This document shows, piece after piece, positions 25,115-33,514 of a DNA stretch of 64,000 bases. The stretch's first letter is position 1; every line of letters begins with the position of its first letter. A program made the translations under genes and the position numbers. The notes beneath the pieces were generated by a model that saw only the letters and a list, made by a program, of their open reading frames with translations, was not told the DNA's origin and ran no database searches. This DNA is from an uncultured Granulosicoccus sp. (lineage in GTDB: Bacteria > Pseudomonadota > Gammaproteobacteria > Granulosicoccales > Granulosicoccaceae): NCBI GenBank assembly GCA_947495035.1, contig CANLXI010000008.1:1-64000 (forward strand). Direction: 5' to 3'.

Positions 25115-26053
25115 ATGATGTCTGAGTCGTCATTCCGCAGTGCTCTGCAGCCGTTGGCGCGCTACGCCACGCTGTTGCTGCTTTGCCTGCTGCAGGCATG
25201 CGCGACCCCGACCAACAAGCTGGATGAACTGGCGCAGAGTCAGGGTTTCGAACGCTCCGAGCTGCTGGCTGAAGGCTACCGTTTGCTGGTGTATGACAAT
25301 GCTCGGGCCCGAAGCGATGCCAGGGCTCGACGCTCGTCAGCCGATAGCGCGATCCTGCATGTCTATCTGGAAGGCGATGGGTCACCCTGGACGCATCGCA
25401 CCATTGTCATGGCCGATCCCACGCCAAGGCGTCCGCTGATGCTGCGATTGATGAAGCTGGACCGGGAGGCCGCCGTCTATCTGGGGCGCCCCTGTTACAA
25501 CGGCACGTCCAGTGACGATGGCTGCGACAGTTCTCTGTGGACCTCCGGTCGCTACTCTCGAACGGTGATCGACAGCATGGCCTCCGGTCTGCGGGTTCTG
25601 GCTCACCGTTACGGCGCCAGTGAACTGTGGTTGATGGGGCACAGTGGCGGTGGGGCGCTGGCCATGCTGCTGGCGCGCGAGAACCCGATGGTGACGCGAG
25701 TGGTCACGATTGCCGGAAATCTGAATACCCGTGCGTGGACCGCGCACCACGGTTATACCCCTCTGTACAGTTCGATCAACCCGGCCGATCTGCCGCCGAT
25801 TCGTGATGAAGTCTGGCAATGGCATTTTCTGGGAGGGCAGGATGCCGTGATTCCGCCACCGCTGGTGCGGCGATTCATCATGCAGCAACCGCAGGCCAGC
25901 GGCTTTCTGATGAAGCAGTTTTCACACGGTTGTTGCTGGCATCTGCTATGGCCACGCATGCTGAAGGCGCTGGAGCAGGACGACCCCGGATTGATTACCG
26001 GTGCTCAGTTCAAGTACCGAGATACTCTGCTAGACGCTTCGGATAGTCGGTGA
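25115..26053 (+). CDS. Alpha/beta-hydrolase lipoprotein
   Basis: This 312-residue protein has a lipoprotein signal with lipobox LLQAC, followed by an alpha/beta-hydrolase core. The nucleophile elbow is GHSGGG, with AGNLNTRAWTAHHGYTPLY, a probable acid in FLGGQDAVIPP, and a C-terminal His in SHGCCWH. Substrate is unknown. The ATG at 25115 has AAGGA at good spacing. Its 3' end overlaps the convergent phosphodiesterase gene by 44 bp. Confidence 0.82.
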   Translation: MMSESSFRSALQPLARYATLLLLCLLQACATPTNKLDELAQSQGFERSELLAEGYRLLVYDNARARSDARARRSSADSAILHVYLEGDGSPWTHRTIVMADPTPRRPLMLRLMKLDREAAVYLGRPCYNGTSSDDGCDSSLWTSGRYSRTVIDSMASGLRVLAHRYGASELWLMGHSGGGALAMLLARENPMVTRVVTIAGNLNTRAWTAHHGYTPLYSSINPADLPPIRDEVWQWHFLGGQDAVIPPPLVRRFIMQQPQASGFLMKQFSHGCCWHLLWPRMLKALEQDDPGLITGAQFKYRDTLLDASDSR

Positions 26054-26795
26054 AAATGCCATGGACTCCGGCCGTGGCATCGTGCTCGGCGCTCTGCTCA
26101 CCACTGATGCCGAGTAGCCGCGCAGCCTGCTCCGGGTCATTCACGGTGTAACAGTAGATACCGAGACCGGCCTGACGCAGTTCGCGTGTCTGCTGCGGCG
26201 TCAGGCTTGCGCCATCACAATGAATGTTGCGGCAGCCGTAGGTGTCTGTCAGTGCCTGCCAGTCATCGGGGATGGCACCGACCAGCAGGCCACGAGGGGT
26301 GTCCGGCAGACGTTCCCGGGCCATCGCCAGTGAGCTCCAGCTGAAACTGGAAAATACCAGTGGCAGATGCGCAGGCCAGCGTTCTTCCACCAGTGCGCAG
26401 ATGGCGTCGACGGTTTCGCGTTCCAGACCCTTGCGCGGTTTGATTTCCAGGTTCAATCCCAAGCCGCGTGCCTGCAGCAGGTCGAAAACGGCAGTCAGCC
26501 GAGGCAGTGGTTCGCCGGAGTATCCGGGCATGCCCTTGCCGGCATCCAGCAGGTCGAGCTCGGCAGCGCTGTGTTCGCACAGCAGGCCCTGACCACTGGT
26601 GCAACGATCGAGTTTGTCGTCGTGGTGTACGAAGGGGATTCCGTCGGCGCTGATCGACACATCGATTTCGACGCAGCTCGCACCGTGGTCGGCTGCCAGT
26701 GACAGGGCTGCCAGTGTGTTTTCAGGGGCATCACCCGAGGCACCGCGGTGGGCGATGATGCGGGCAAGCAGGGCCGGGCCGGTGGCGTCGGACAT
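26010..26795 (-). CDS. ugpQ: Glycerophosphodiester phosphodiesterase (UgpQ-like)
   Basis: This 261-residue cytosolic TIM-barrel enzyme hydrolyses glycerophosphodiesters to glycerol-3-phosphate and an alcohol. Catalytic and metal motifs are IIAHRGASGDAPENT, VEIDVSIS and FVHHDDKLDR, plus LNLEIKP later. There is no signal peptide, as in UgpQ and unlike periplasmic GlpQ. It lies ten bases after the small lipoprotein gene on the same strand and converges on the hydrolase gene. Confidence 0.9.
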   Translation of the reverse strand: MSDATGPALLARIIAHRGASGDAPENTLAALSLAADHGASCVEIDVSISADGIPFVHHDDKLDRCTSGQGLLCEHSAAELDLLDAGKGMPGYSGEPLPRLTAVFDLLQARGLGLNLEIKPRKGLERETVDAICALVEERWPAHLPLVFSSFSWSSLAMARERLPDTPRGLLVGAIPDDWQALTDTYGCRNIHCDGASLTPQQTRELRQAGLGIYCYTVNDPEQAARLLGISGEQSAEHDATAGVHGIFTDYPKRLAEYLGT

Positions 26796-26804
26796 GGGGG
26801 CGGA

Positions 26805-27101
26805 TCAGTTCGGTTGTTCTGGGCTGTGTAGTGTAATCGCCTCTCGTTCGACGCGCCATTCACGCTGCGACTGGCTGCGCAGATAGTCCTGTCGCAGACG
26901 CTCGTATTCCAGGTACTCACGGGCAAAGGTGCGCGTGCAGAAATCGTCCAGACGATTCAGTTTGCAATCTTCCTGACGCAGCATCTCATAGGCAATCTGA
27001 GTCAGATTGACATGGGCGCAGCCACCGGTGAGCGGCACTACGGTTGCCAGCGCCAGTGCGCCGAGCATGAACGGATTCTGTGGTCGTCTTGTTGCGATCA
27101 T
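26805..27101 (-). CDS. Small unknown lipoprotein
   Basis: This 98-residue protein has a lipoprotein signal (MLGALALATVVPLTGGC) and a short charged mature part with Cys residues (EDCKLNRLDDFCTRTF) and an Arg/Glu-rich helix. The ATG at 27101 is chosen because it puts the lipobox at normal depth; the frame is open further upstream. I do not recognise the family. It probably shares a transcript with the UgpQ-like gene. Confidence 0.65.
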   Translation of the reverse strand: MIATRRPQNPFMLGALALATVVPLTGGCAHVNLTQIAYEMLRQEDCKLNRLDDFCTRTFAREYLEYERLRQDYLRSQSQREWRVEREAITLHSPEQPN

Positions 27102-27390
27102 GTCGTGTACGGAAAAACTTGCCGGTCTCGGGGTATAGGCAGTACGCCGAATCAAATCAAGCTGACAGACCCGGCAGATAACGGTATTTCGCAAGCCGCC
27201 GGGTTATCAGGCTGCAGCCGACGGGTTCTTGCGACACCGACTCTGGCAGTCGAACAAAAGTGCAGCGGGTCCTGATTCGCCGTTCCTGTTGGCGGTGTGA
27301 GATCATGCCTCGGATTCAAGGCAAGACCGTCGCCATCCTCGGCATTCCTGACGGTTGTTTACGGTTACTCGAACTGCGACTGCACAAACA

Positions 27391-28218
27391 ATGAACCTGA
27401 TCAAGAATTCACCGGTGGACGTACCGCCGGAAATGCTCGCACAATTGATGGCTGCTGCGGAACGCGCAGCGCAAGCAGCCGGCGAGGTCACTCTGCGGTA
27501 TTTTCGCGCCGACATGCAGATCGACAACAAGGCAGGGGAGCGGGCCTTCGATCCGGTTACCGAGGCGGATCGTCAGGCAGAGCTGGCCATCCGCGAGTGT
27601 CTGCTCAGCGAGTTTCCCGATATCGGCTTTCATGGCGAAGAGCATGCAGCCGTGCTCGGTGACAGTGGCTTGACCTGGGTCGTGGACCCCATCGATGGTA
27701 CTCGAGCCTTCATGAGTGGCATGCCGATGTGGGGTACGCTGATCGGTCTGTTCAATGGTCAGGATGCAATACTGGGTGTCATGGATCAGCCGTTTCTGGG
27801 CGAGCGCTATCTGTCGGTCGGTGGTCGATCATGGTTGCAGAGTCGGGATCGGCGAACCGAACTGAAGACACGCCAGAACGTATTGCTGGACAGTGCCACT
27901 CTGTACTGTACGACGCCGGACATGTTCGATACCGCTGACTCGAAAGCGGCCTTCCTGCGAGTCAGGGACGAGGCTCGTCTGTCGCGTTATGGTGGGGACT
28001 GTTACGCCTATGCCTTGCTGGCTTCGGGCTTCGTGGATGTCGTGCTCGATTGCGACCTGCAGCCCTACGATATTCTGGCGCTCATTCCGCTGATCGAGGC
28101 TGCGGGCGGTGTGGTCAGCAACTGGGAAGGCGAGAGCGCCGTGGACGGTGGCTTCGTCATCGCCGCAGGCTCGGCCGAACTGCATCGGCAGACCCTGCGG
28201 CTGTTGCAGACTATCTGA
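27391..28218 (+). CDS. Inositol monophosphatase family, histidinol-phosphatase-like
   Basis: This 275-residue Mg-dependent phosphatase has metal motifs DPVTEADRQAE, GEE, WVVDPIDGTRAFMSG and, near the C-terminus, DLQPYDILALIPLIEAAGG. The DPIDGTRAF-M-G pattern and length match HisN-type histidinol-phosphatases more than classical SuhB. The ATG at 27391 gives the family length. It overlaps the convergent lipoprotein gene by eight bases. No other histidine-biosynthesis gene is nearby, so substrate is uncertain. Confidence 0.85.
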   Translation: MNLIKNSPVDVPPEMLAQLMAAAERAAQAAGEVTLRYFRADMQIDNKAGERAFDPVTEADRQAELAIRECLLSEFPDIGFHGEEHAAVLGDSGLTWVVDPIDGTRAFMSGMPMWGTLIGLFNGQDAILGVMDQPFLGERYLSVGGRSWLQSRDRRTELKTRQNVLLDSATLYCTTPDMFDTADSKAAFLRVRDEARLSRYGGDCYAYALLASGFVDVVLDCDLQPYDILALIPLIEAAGGVVSNWEGESAVDGGFVIAAGSAELHRQTLRLLQTI

Positions 28219-29614
28219 TATCCAGCTGGAAGGCGTCGCTGACTGTTCCACCCTTGCCATCGCTGGCATTGACACGAACCAGCCAGCGACCCTGGTTGCT
28301 GCGACCAGACTCACCACTGATGACGCCCTTGGTGCTGATCTCGACATCGTCGGGCAGGCCTTCGGCACTGAATTCCAGGGTATCGCCGTCAGGGTCGCTG
28401 AAGAATCTGCGAATGTCGTATTTGAATTTCTTGCGTACGATGCGATTGCTGATATCCGAAACCCGGGGCGCCGTGTTGTCCGGGTCGGCATCGGGTTCGA
28501 CCACGCTCAACAGGAATGCATCACTGATGGATTCGAGCCCATCGCTGACCAGCAGTTCGATGCGGTATCTGCCGATGTCTGTCAGGTTCGGCTCGGCGCG
28601 CAGCAGGCCGGCGGGGCTGAGTGTGATGTTGCCGGAAGCGGGCAGTTGCTCTGCCGGAATGAAGAACGTCAAGGTGTCACCGTCCGGATCGCTGAAGTAG
28701 ATCGACAGATCGAGCAACTGTGCCTCGGGGCTGCTTGTCTCGATGCCGGCCGTCACCGTCAGGCTGGTATCCGGTACTGCCTGCAGACGAACCGGAGCTT
28801 CGTTGTCTGCGGCGACGCGCAATACGGCCGTGCCCGTCACCTGGTGCAGGCCATCGGTCACCGAGTAGACAAATCGATCTTCAGCGAAGCCTCTGGCATC
28901 GAGCGGGATATCGCTGCGCGGCTCGTACAGGAAGCCGCCATCCGGATCGAAGGAGAATTGTGCGGCATGGGCGGGCTGAGTGATGATGCCGCTGACCGTG
29001 AGTGCCGAGTTGCGCACATCGTCATCATCCTTGTCATTTGCCAGCAGACTGTTGCCGGCATCAGCCGCTACAACCAGTACTTCTCCCGGAATCGCCAGGT
29101 AGTTGTCATCATCTGCCGACGGGGCCTCATTGATCGAGAGTCCACAGAACAGTTGCTGTCGTTCGAGCACCGTGCCATCCGACCGGTTCGCCAACAGGCG
29201 GTAGCTCAGTGCCACCGGTGCGCGTAGCGAGGGCAGTTGCAGCGTAAAGCTGGTGGCACTGTCTTCACTGCTGGTCTCATCGATGGCGAAGCTGCAGTTG
29301 TTGCGATCACTACAGGCGTCGTTCAGCGAATCAACGGCAAGTTGTTCATCAAAGCCGTTGAAGGCGTTGCATCGCCCCTGTACGTCAGTGCCGTCAATTT
29401 CCCAGCGCCAACCGGTCAGTTCCGCGCCTTCGCCTGCAAGTGGTGCCGTGAGTGGCACGTTCTCGGTGAGGGGCAGGGCTTCGCCATTGCGCAGGCTGGC
29501 AGTGACAGTTGCCCCCTGGACTCCGGTAGAATCTACCCAGTCGCAGCCGGCAAGGCTGAACAGCAACAGGACGAGAGGCAGTCGGCCTGTAATGGCGCTG
29601 GCGTAGTGGTTCAT
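28211..29614 (-). CDS. Cell-surface lipoprotein with cadherin/Ig-like repeats
   Basis: This 467-residue protein has a lipoprotein signal with lipobox SLAGC. It has a Cys-containing N-terminal region (RCNAF, NDACSDRNNCSF, LFCGL) and then three Asp-rich beta-sandwich modules with calcium-type motifs. These include LLANDKDDDDV, two copies of YFSDPDGDTL-type sequence (IYFSDPDGDTLTF and RFFSDPDGDTLEF) and FVYSVTDGL. The pattern is that of VCBS/cadherin-like adhesion domains. The function is probably surface binding; no partner gene is evident. Confidence 0.75.
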   Translation of the reverse strand: MNHYASAITGRLPLVLLLFSLAGCDWVDSTGVQGATVTASLRNGEALPLTENVPLTAPLAGEGAELTGWRWEIDGTDVQGRCNAFNGFDEQLAVDSLNDACSDRNNCSFAIDETSSEDSATSFTLQLPSLRAPVALSYRLLANRSDGTVLERQQLFCGLSINEAPSADDDNYLAIPGEVLVVAADAGNSLLANDKDDDDVRNSALTVSGIITQPAHAAQFSFDPDGGFLYEPRSDIPLDARGFAEDRFVYSVTDGLHQVTGTAVLRVAADNEAPVRLQAVPDTSLTVTAGIETSSPEAQLLDLSIYFSDPDGDTLTFFIPAEQLPASGNITLSPAGLLRAEPNLTDIGRYRIELLVSDGLESISDAFLLSVVEPDADPDNTAPRVSDISNRIVRKKFKYDIRRFFSDPDGDTLEFSAEGLPDDVEISTKGVISGESGRSNQGRWLVRVNASDGKGGTVSDAFQLDIR

Positions 29615-29804
29615 TGCTGAGTGTCCGGAGGCTCATCGGGTGAGATGTGCAGCTTAGTGAGCTGGCCTGAAATGTCCGTGGCCCTCCTCTCAAAGTCGTC
29701 GAGCTGCAAAATGAGACCATGGTCCGGTTTGGGGAATTGCTGGTCCGGTCTCAGTTGTGTTGCCAGTATGAAACCCGCAAACTGGGCGCTTGATTGATTG
29801 ACCG

Positions 29805-31097
29805 ATGAATATCGAAACCCGAGACGAGACATTCACCCGCAGCCGTAGCACCTGGTTGGTTCTGACCATTGCTGCGTTGTTGTGGGTGGGCCTGTGCTTC
29901 TGGGCTGTCAAATCGATCGGTTTTACCGGTAATGCCGTGCCCGAATCCGATCAACAGCGTGTCACTACGGACAGCGGCCAGGTCGACAGTGATGCACAGG
30001 CAGCCGAACAGGCCTTGCTGGCGCTGGAAGCCGAGGAAGAGCGCCGCTTGCAGGCCCAGGCGGCTGCCGCCGAGCAGCGACAGCTGGCGGCGGCCAGGGC
30101 TGAAGAGCAAGCGCGTCTGGACGCTGAGGCGGAAGCCGCAGAGCGCGCCAGGCTGGCTGCGGTGGCACAGGCGAGACAACAGGCCTTGCTGGCCGAAGAG
30201 GCGGCGCGCGCGGAACGTGAACGCCTGGCAGCGATCGCCGCCGAGGAACAAGCCGCGGAACAGGCGCGATTGGCTGCGGAGGCCGAAGCGGCGGAGCAGG
30301 CGAGGTTGGCTGCAGAGGCGGCGGAACAGGCACGACTGGCTGCGGAGGCAGAGGCGGCGGAGCAGGCACGACTGGCCGCGGAGGCCGAAGCGGCGGAACA
30401 GGCACGACTGGCCGCGGAGGCAGAGGCGGCGGAGCAGGCACGACTGGCTGCGGAGGCAGAAGCGGCGGAACAGGCACGACTGGCTGCGGAAGCAGAAGCG
30501 GCGGAACAGGCGCGACTGGCTGCGGAGGCAGAGGCGGCGGAACAGGCACGACTGGCCGCGGAGGCAGAGGCGGCGGAGCAGGCACGACTGGCCGCGGAGG
30601 CCGAAGCGGCGGAGCAGGCACGACTGGCCGCTATCGAGGCTGAAAGGGAGCAGGCGGCTCAGAGTGCCATTGATGAACGTGCCAGGCAGGCGGCTGCGGC
30701 TGAAGCCGCACGAGTGGCGGCCGTTGCCCGGCAGTTGCGACGGTATGAGAACCTGAGAGAGCGAGAGCTGCAGGTGCTGGATGGACTGTCGAGTCGCATT
30801 CGCTTCGAACCGGGCTCTGCCACGGTTTCACGCGATATCGAACGCTTGCTGGATGACATCTTCAATCCGCTCTATCTGTACTCTGACCTGCCTGTGCTGG
30901 TCTCGGTGGCCGGCAATGAGTACGATGGTGTCACGAGCGATGGTCTGTTGAGTCGAGATCGTGGGCGGGCCATCGCATCCTATCTGATCAATCGCGGCCT
31001 GGAGAAGGACAGGTTCCGCATTCTTATCGAGTCCGGGGAAGACCTGGTATCCGGCACTCACCGTGTCAGAGTGTCTGCAGAGGAAGTTCGTCAATGA
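29805..31097 (+). CDS. TolA/OmpA-like envelope protein with long Ala/Glu helix
   Basis: This 430-residue protein has a short cytoplasmic tail, one membrane helix (about residues 16-38), a helical region of about 280 residues rich in Ala, Glu, Gln and Arg, and a C-terminal OmpA-like domain (about 325-425: RIRFEPGSATVS, SRDRGRAIASYLINRGL). Such proteins tether the inner membrane to peptidoglycan or the outer membrane. The central helix is encoded by a 36-bp tandem repeat (30270-30623). The next gene overlaps it by four bases and the MocR-type gene follows, so the three form an operon. Its function is unknown; a cell-envelope scaffold is inferred. Confidence 0.75.
   Translation: MNIETRDETFTRSRSTWLVLTIAALLWVGLCFWAVKSIGFTGNAVPESDQQRVTTDSGQVDSDAQAAEQALLALEAEEERRLQAQAAAAEQRQLAAARAEEQARLDAEAEAAERARLAAVAQARQQALLAEEAARAERERLAAIAAEEQAAEQARLAAEAEAAEQARLAAEAAEQARLAAEAEAAEQARLAAEAEAAEQARLAAEAEAAEQARLAAEAEAAEQARLAAEAEAAEQARLAAEAEAAEQARLAAEAEAAEQARLAAEAEAAEQARLAAIEAEREQAAQSAIDERARQAAAAEAARVAAVARQLRRYENLRERELQVLDGLSSRIRFEPGSATVSRDIERLLDDIFNPLYLYSDLPVLVSVAGNEYDGVTSDGLLSRDRGRAIASYLINRGLEKDRFRILIESGEDLVSGTHRVRVSAEEVRQ
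30270..30623 (+). repeat. 36-bp coding tandem repeat, ten units
   Basis: Nine 36-bp units and one 30-bp unit (30306-30335) encode L-A-A-E-A-E-A-A-E-Q-A-R. Units differ by a few synonymous changes (GCT/GCC, GAG/GAA, GCA/GCC). A 12-residue period suits an extended helix, and high identity suggests recent expansion by slippage or recombination. Confidence 0.95.
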
Positions 31098-31795
31098 GTG
31101 TCGATTCACCCCTAGCTCTCTTGTCCAGTCTGGTCGCCGTTACCCTGCTGGGCATCATCATGGGATATTGTCTGGGGCTGCTGCGTTCCAAGCGAAGGGC
31201 CCGCCAGGCCATCCAGACCGCGCGACAGGAACTGGCGAAATCGCGATCGACCGTGGAGGTGGATCTGGGTTCGGCTCGTGCCGTCATTGTGGATCAGCGT
31301 CAGGCTCTGGCCATGGAGCGAGAGAGAACGCAAAAGGCCTTGAAGCGGGAGTCTGCACTGGAGCTGCATTCTCAACTGCAGGCACAGCGGATTCAGACGC
31401 TGGAGTCGCAGGTAAGGTCCTATGAGGATCAACAGATTCGGCTGAAGCGCGATTTCGCGAGCTACAAGTCCAACAAGTCCAGAGAACTGGAGCTGGCCAA
31501 GAACAAACCGGACGCCTGGTCCAGTGCCAACGAGTTACCCGTGTTGCAGAAGCGCATCGTCGATCCTGCGGTTCGGCGGAACAGACAGGCCTCGGTGCAT
31601 GCGATCGATACTTCTCGCAACGAACAGGAGCAGCTTGCCCGGAGTACACAGCGTTCCGGTCGTGGACTGAGTTCGCCATTGTCCAGAGAACTGGAGATAC
31701 CGGCGCTGTCGGAATCGGAATTGCCTGACTCGGTGGAGGACCTGGATTTCGAACTGCTGGATCAGGATGCCAACGGAGAGGTGACTCGTGGTTAG
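31094..31795 (+). CDS. Membrane-anchored coiled-coil protein, unknown
   Basis: This 233-residue protein has an N-terminal membrane helix (LLSSLVAVTLLGIIMGYCLGLL), then a basic and coiled-coil segment (about residues 32-140), and an acidic C-terminus (SELPDSVEDLDFELLDQD). Topology predicts a cytoplasmic coiled coil, reminiscent of ZapG/YhcB-type proteins but without convincing motif similarity. It overlaps the preceding envelope-protein gene by four bases (ATGA) and the following regulator gene by eight, so co-expression is very likely. Confidence 0.65.
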   Translation: MSVDSPLALLSSLVAVTLLGIIMGYCLGLLRSKRRARQAIQTARQELAKSRSTVEVDLGSARAVIVDQRQALAMERERTQKALKRESALELHSQLQAQRIQTLESQVRSYEDQQIRLKRDFASYKSNKSRELELAKNKPDAWSSANELPVLQKRIVDPAVRRNRQASVHAIDTSRNEQEQLARSTQRSGRGLSSPLSRELEIPALSESELPDSVEDLDFELLDQDANGEVTRG

Positions 31796-33326
31796 AACAC
31801 ATGAAAAGCCCATGTGGCATCAGCTGATCAAGCTGGACTCCGGCAGCGGCCAGAGTCTGCAGGCACAGCTGCGCCAGGCGCTGGTCAAGGCGATACTCGA
31901 TGGTCGCATTCCGGTGAATGTGCCCCTGCCTTCATCTCGGGAACTGTCCCGTCAGTTGAGCGTTGCACGCAACACCGTAGTGCTGGCCTACCAGCATCTG
32001 ATCGATGAAAACTATCTGCAGTCGCACGAGCGGCGTGGCTACTTCGTCAATCCGGATATCCTGGATGGCCGAGTCGAAACACCGCGGCCGGATCCTTCCC
32101 CGGGCAAGCGTGTCGGCTTTCGCGACCTGTCTGCCGAACGGGGTCCCGATGTGGTTCTCGACCTGCTGGATCAACGCAGTATCAACAGGCCACTGGAGTG
32201 GCGGCGGTACGAATACCCCTTCATCTACGGTCAGGCGGATGCCTCGCTTTTTCCCGTCAACGACTGGCGAGAGGCCTGTCGACTGTCGTTGCGTGTGGAT
32301 GCCATCAGTCGCTGGACCCAGGATCGGGTAGATCATGATGATGAGCTGCTGGTAGAACAGATACACACACGAGTACTGCCAAGGCGAGGCGTCTGGGCGG
32401 AAAAGGATGAGATCCTGATCACCTCGGGTGCACAGAATGCTCTGTATCTGATTGCGCAGTTGTTGCTGGACAAGGACAGTACCGTCGGCATCGAAGATCC
32501 CTGCTACGTGGATGCACGCAATATCTTCAGCCTGTGTACTCGTCATCGTGAGTTGTTTCCGGTGGGAGAACGGGGCGTTGAAACAGACGAGCGACTCAGC
32601 CGTTGCAAGATGATCTACGTCACGCCGAGTCACCAGTGTCCGACCACCACAACCATGCCACTGGAGGTACGCAAGAGCCTGCTCGAGCAGGCGGCCCGCC
32701 ATGACGTGACCATCGTGGAAGATGATTATGAGAGTGAACTCAACTTCGTCGGCAAGCCTACGCCGGCTCTGAAGAGCCTGGATTCCGAACACCGTGTGAT
32801 CTATGTGGGCAGCCTGTCAAAGACGCTGGCCCCCGGGCTGCGTGTCGGTTTCATGGTGGGGCCGAAGAAGTTCATCCAGCAGGCAAGGGCGCTGCGTCGT
32901 CTCATGTACCGTCATCCGCCATCGAACAACCAGCGAACCGTCGCACATTTTCTGTCGCTGGGGCATCACGATTCCGCTCTGCTGCGATTGTCGCAATCGT
33001 TCAAGGCGCGGTGGCAGATCATGGATGAAGCCTTGAAGCGTCATGATGTCTTTTCGTCACTGAAACCGACCTTTGGCGGCTCCGCGTTCTGGGTGCAATT
33101 GCCGGAATCGGTGTCGGCCCGCGAGCTGGAAGTGCTGGCTGCGAACAATGGCATCATCATCAATGCCGGAGACCATTACTTTGCCAGTCGCGAAGGGCCT
33201 GGCAATTTCTGCCGTCTGGGTTTTTCCTCGATTCCGGAAGATCGCATCGAGGCGGGCATCGACAAGTTGGCCGGGCTGGTGAGGTCATTGGCCGAGGATG
33301 GCAGGCAGCGCCCCTACTCGAGTTGA
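31788..33326 (+). CDS. MocR/PdxR-type GntR-aminotransferase regulator
   Basis: This 512-residue protein has an N-terminal GntR winged helix (about residues 18-88, PLPSSRELSRQLSVARNTV) fused to a fold-type I aminotransferase-like domain. The PLP lysine is probably K345 in GSLSKTLAPGLR, with the pyridine-binding Asp in VEDDYESE and an asparagine-loop motif TSGAQNAL. Such regulators sense PLP or amino compounds and often act on a divergent target. Here it is the third gene of an overlapping operon with envelope genes, which is unusual. The GTG at 31788 is chosen because GGAGAGG precedes it. Confidence 0.88.
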   Translation: MVRTHEKPMWHQLIKLDSGSGQSLQAQLRQALVKAILDGRIPVNVPLPSSRELSRQLSVARNTVVLAYQHLIDENYLQSHERRGYFVNPDILDGRVETPRPDPSPGKRVGFRDLSAERGPDVVLDLLDQRSINRPLEWRRYEYPFIYGQADASLFPVNDWREACRLSLRVDAISRWTQDRVDHDDELLVEQIHTRVLPRRGVWAEKDEILITSGAQNALYLIAQLLLDKDSTVGIEDPCYVDARNIFSLCTRHRELFPVGERGVETDERLSRCKMIYVTPSHQCPTTTTMPLEVRKSLLEQAARHDVTIVEDDYESELNFVGKPTPALKSLDSEHRVIYVGSLSKTLAPGLRVGFMVGPKKFIQQARALRRLMYRHPPSNNQRTVAHFLSLGHHDSALLRLSQSFKARWQIMDEALKRHDVFSSLKPTFGGSAFWVQLPESVSARELEVLAANNGIIINAGDHYFASREGPGNFCRLGFSSIPEDRIEAGIDKLAGLVRSLAEDGRQRPYSS

Positions 33327-33344
33327 CAGGCGGCCAGGCAGGTA

Positions 33345-33391
33345 GATGGTCGGGTAGTCAGGTAGCTGGATGGTCAGGTAGTCGGGTCATC
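33345..33391. repeat. Two imperfect 24-bp direct repeats
   Basis: GATGGTCGGGTAGTCAGG... (33345-33368) is followed directly by GATGGTCAGGTAGTCGGG... (33369-33391). They lie in the 188-bp gap after the MocR-type gene; no function is apparent. Confidence 0.6.
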
Positions 33392-33441
33392 CAGCTGCCA
33401 ATCGGCCACCGGTCCCTGTCCTTCTCTGCATTTTCAGGATT

Positions 33442-33476
33442 CCCGGGTCTCGGCAGTTGTCCCGGGCCGGTTTTTT
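33442..33476 (+). terminator. Probable terminator after MocR operon
   Basis: CCCGGG at 33442-33447 and 33461-33466 can pair around a 13-base loop, followed by CCGG and six Ts (33471-33476). Its position 115 bp after the MocR-type stop and before a new gene supports termination. Confidence 0.55.
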
Positions 33477-33514
33477 GCTAAGTGCAGTGACTGGACCCTT
33501 CGAATCTGTCGACC

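Noticed and set aside
30270-30623. CRISPR array or variable-number repeat locus
   Set aside because: The repeats are contiguous, have no unique spacers and encode a continuous 12-residue helical period in a long reading frame.
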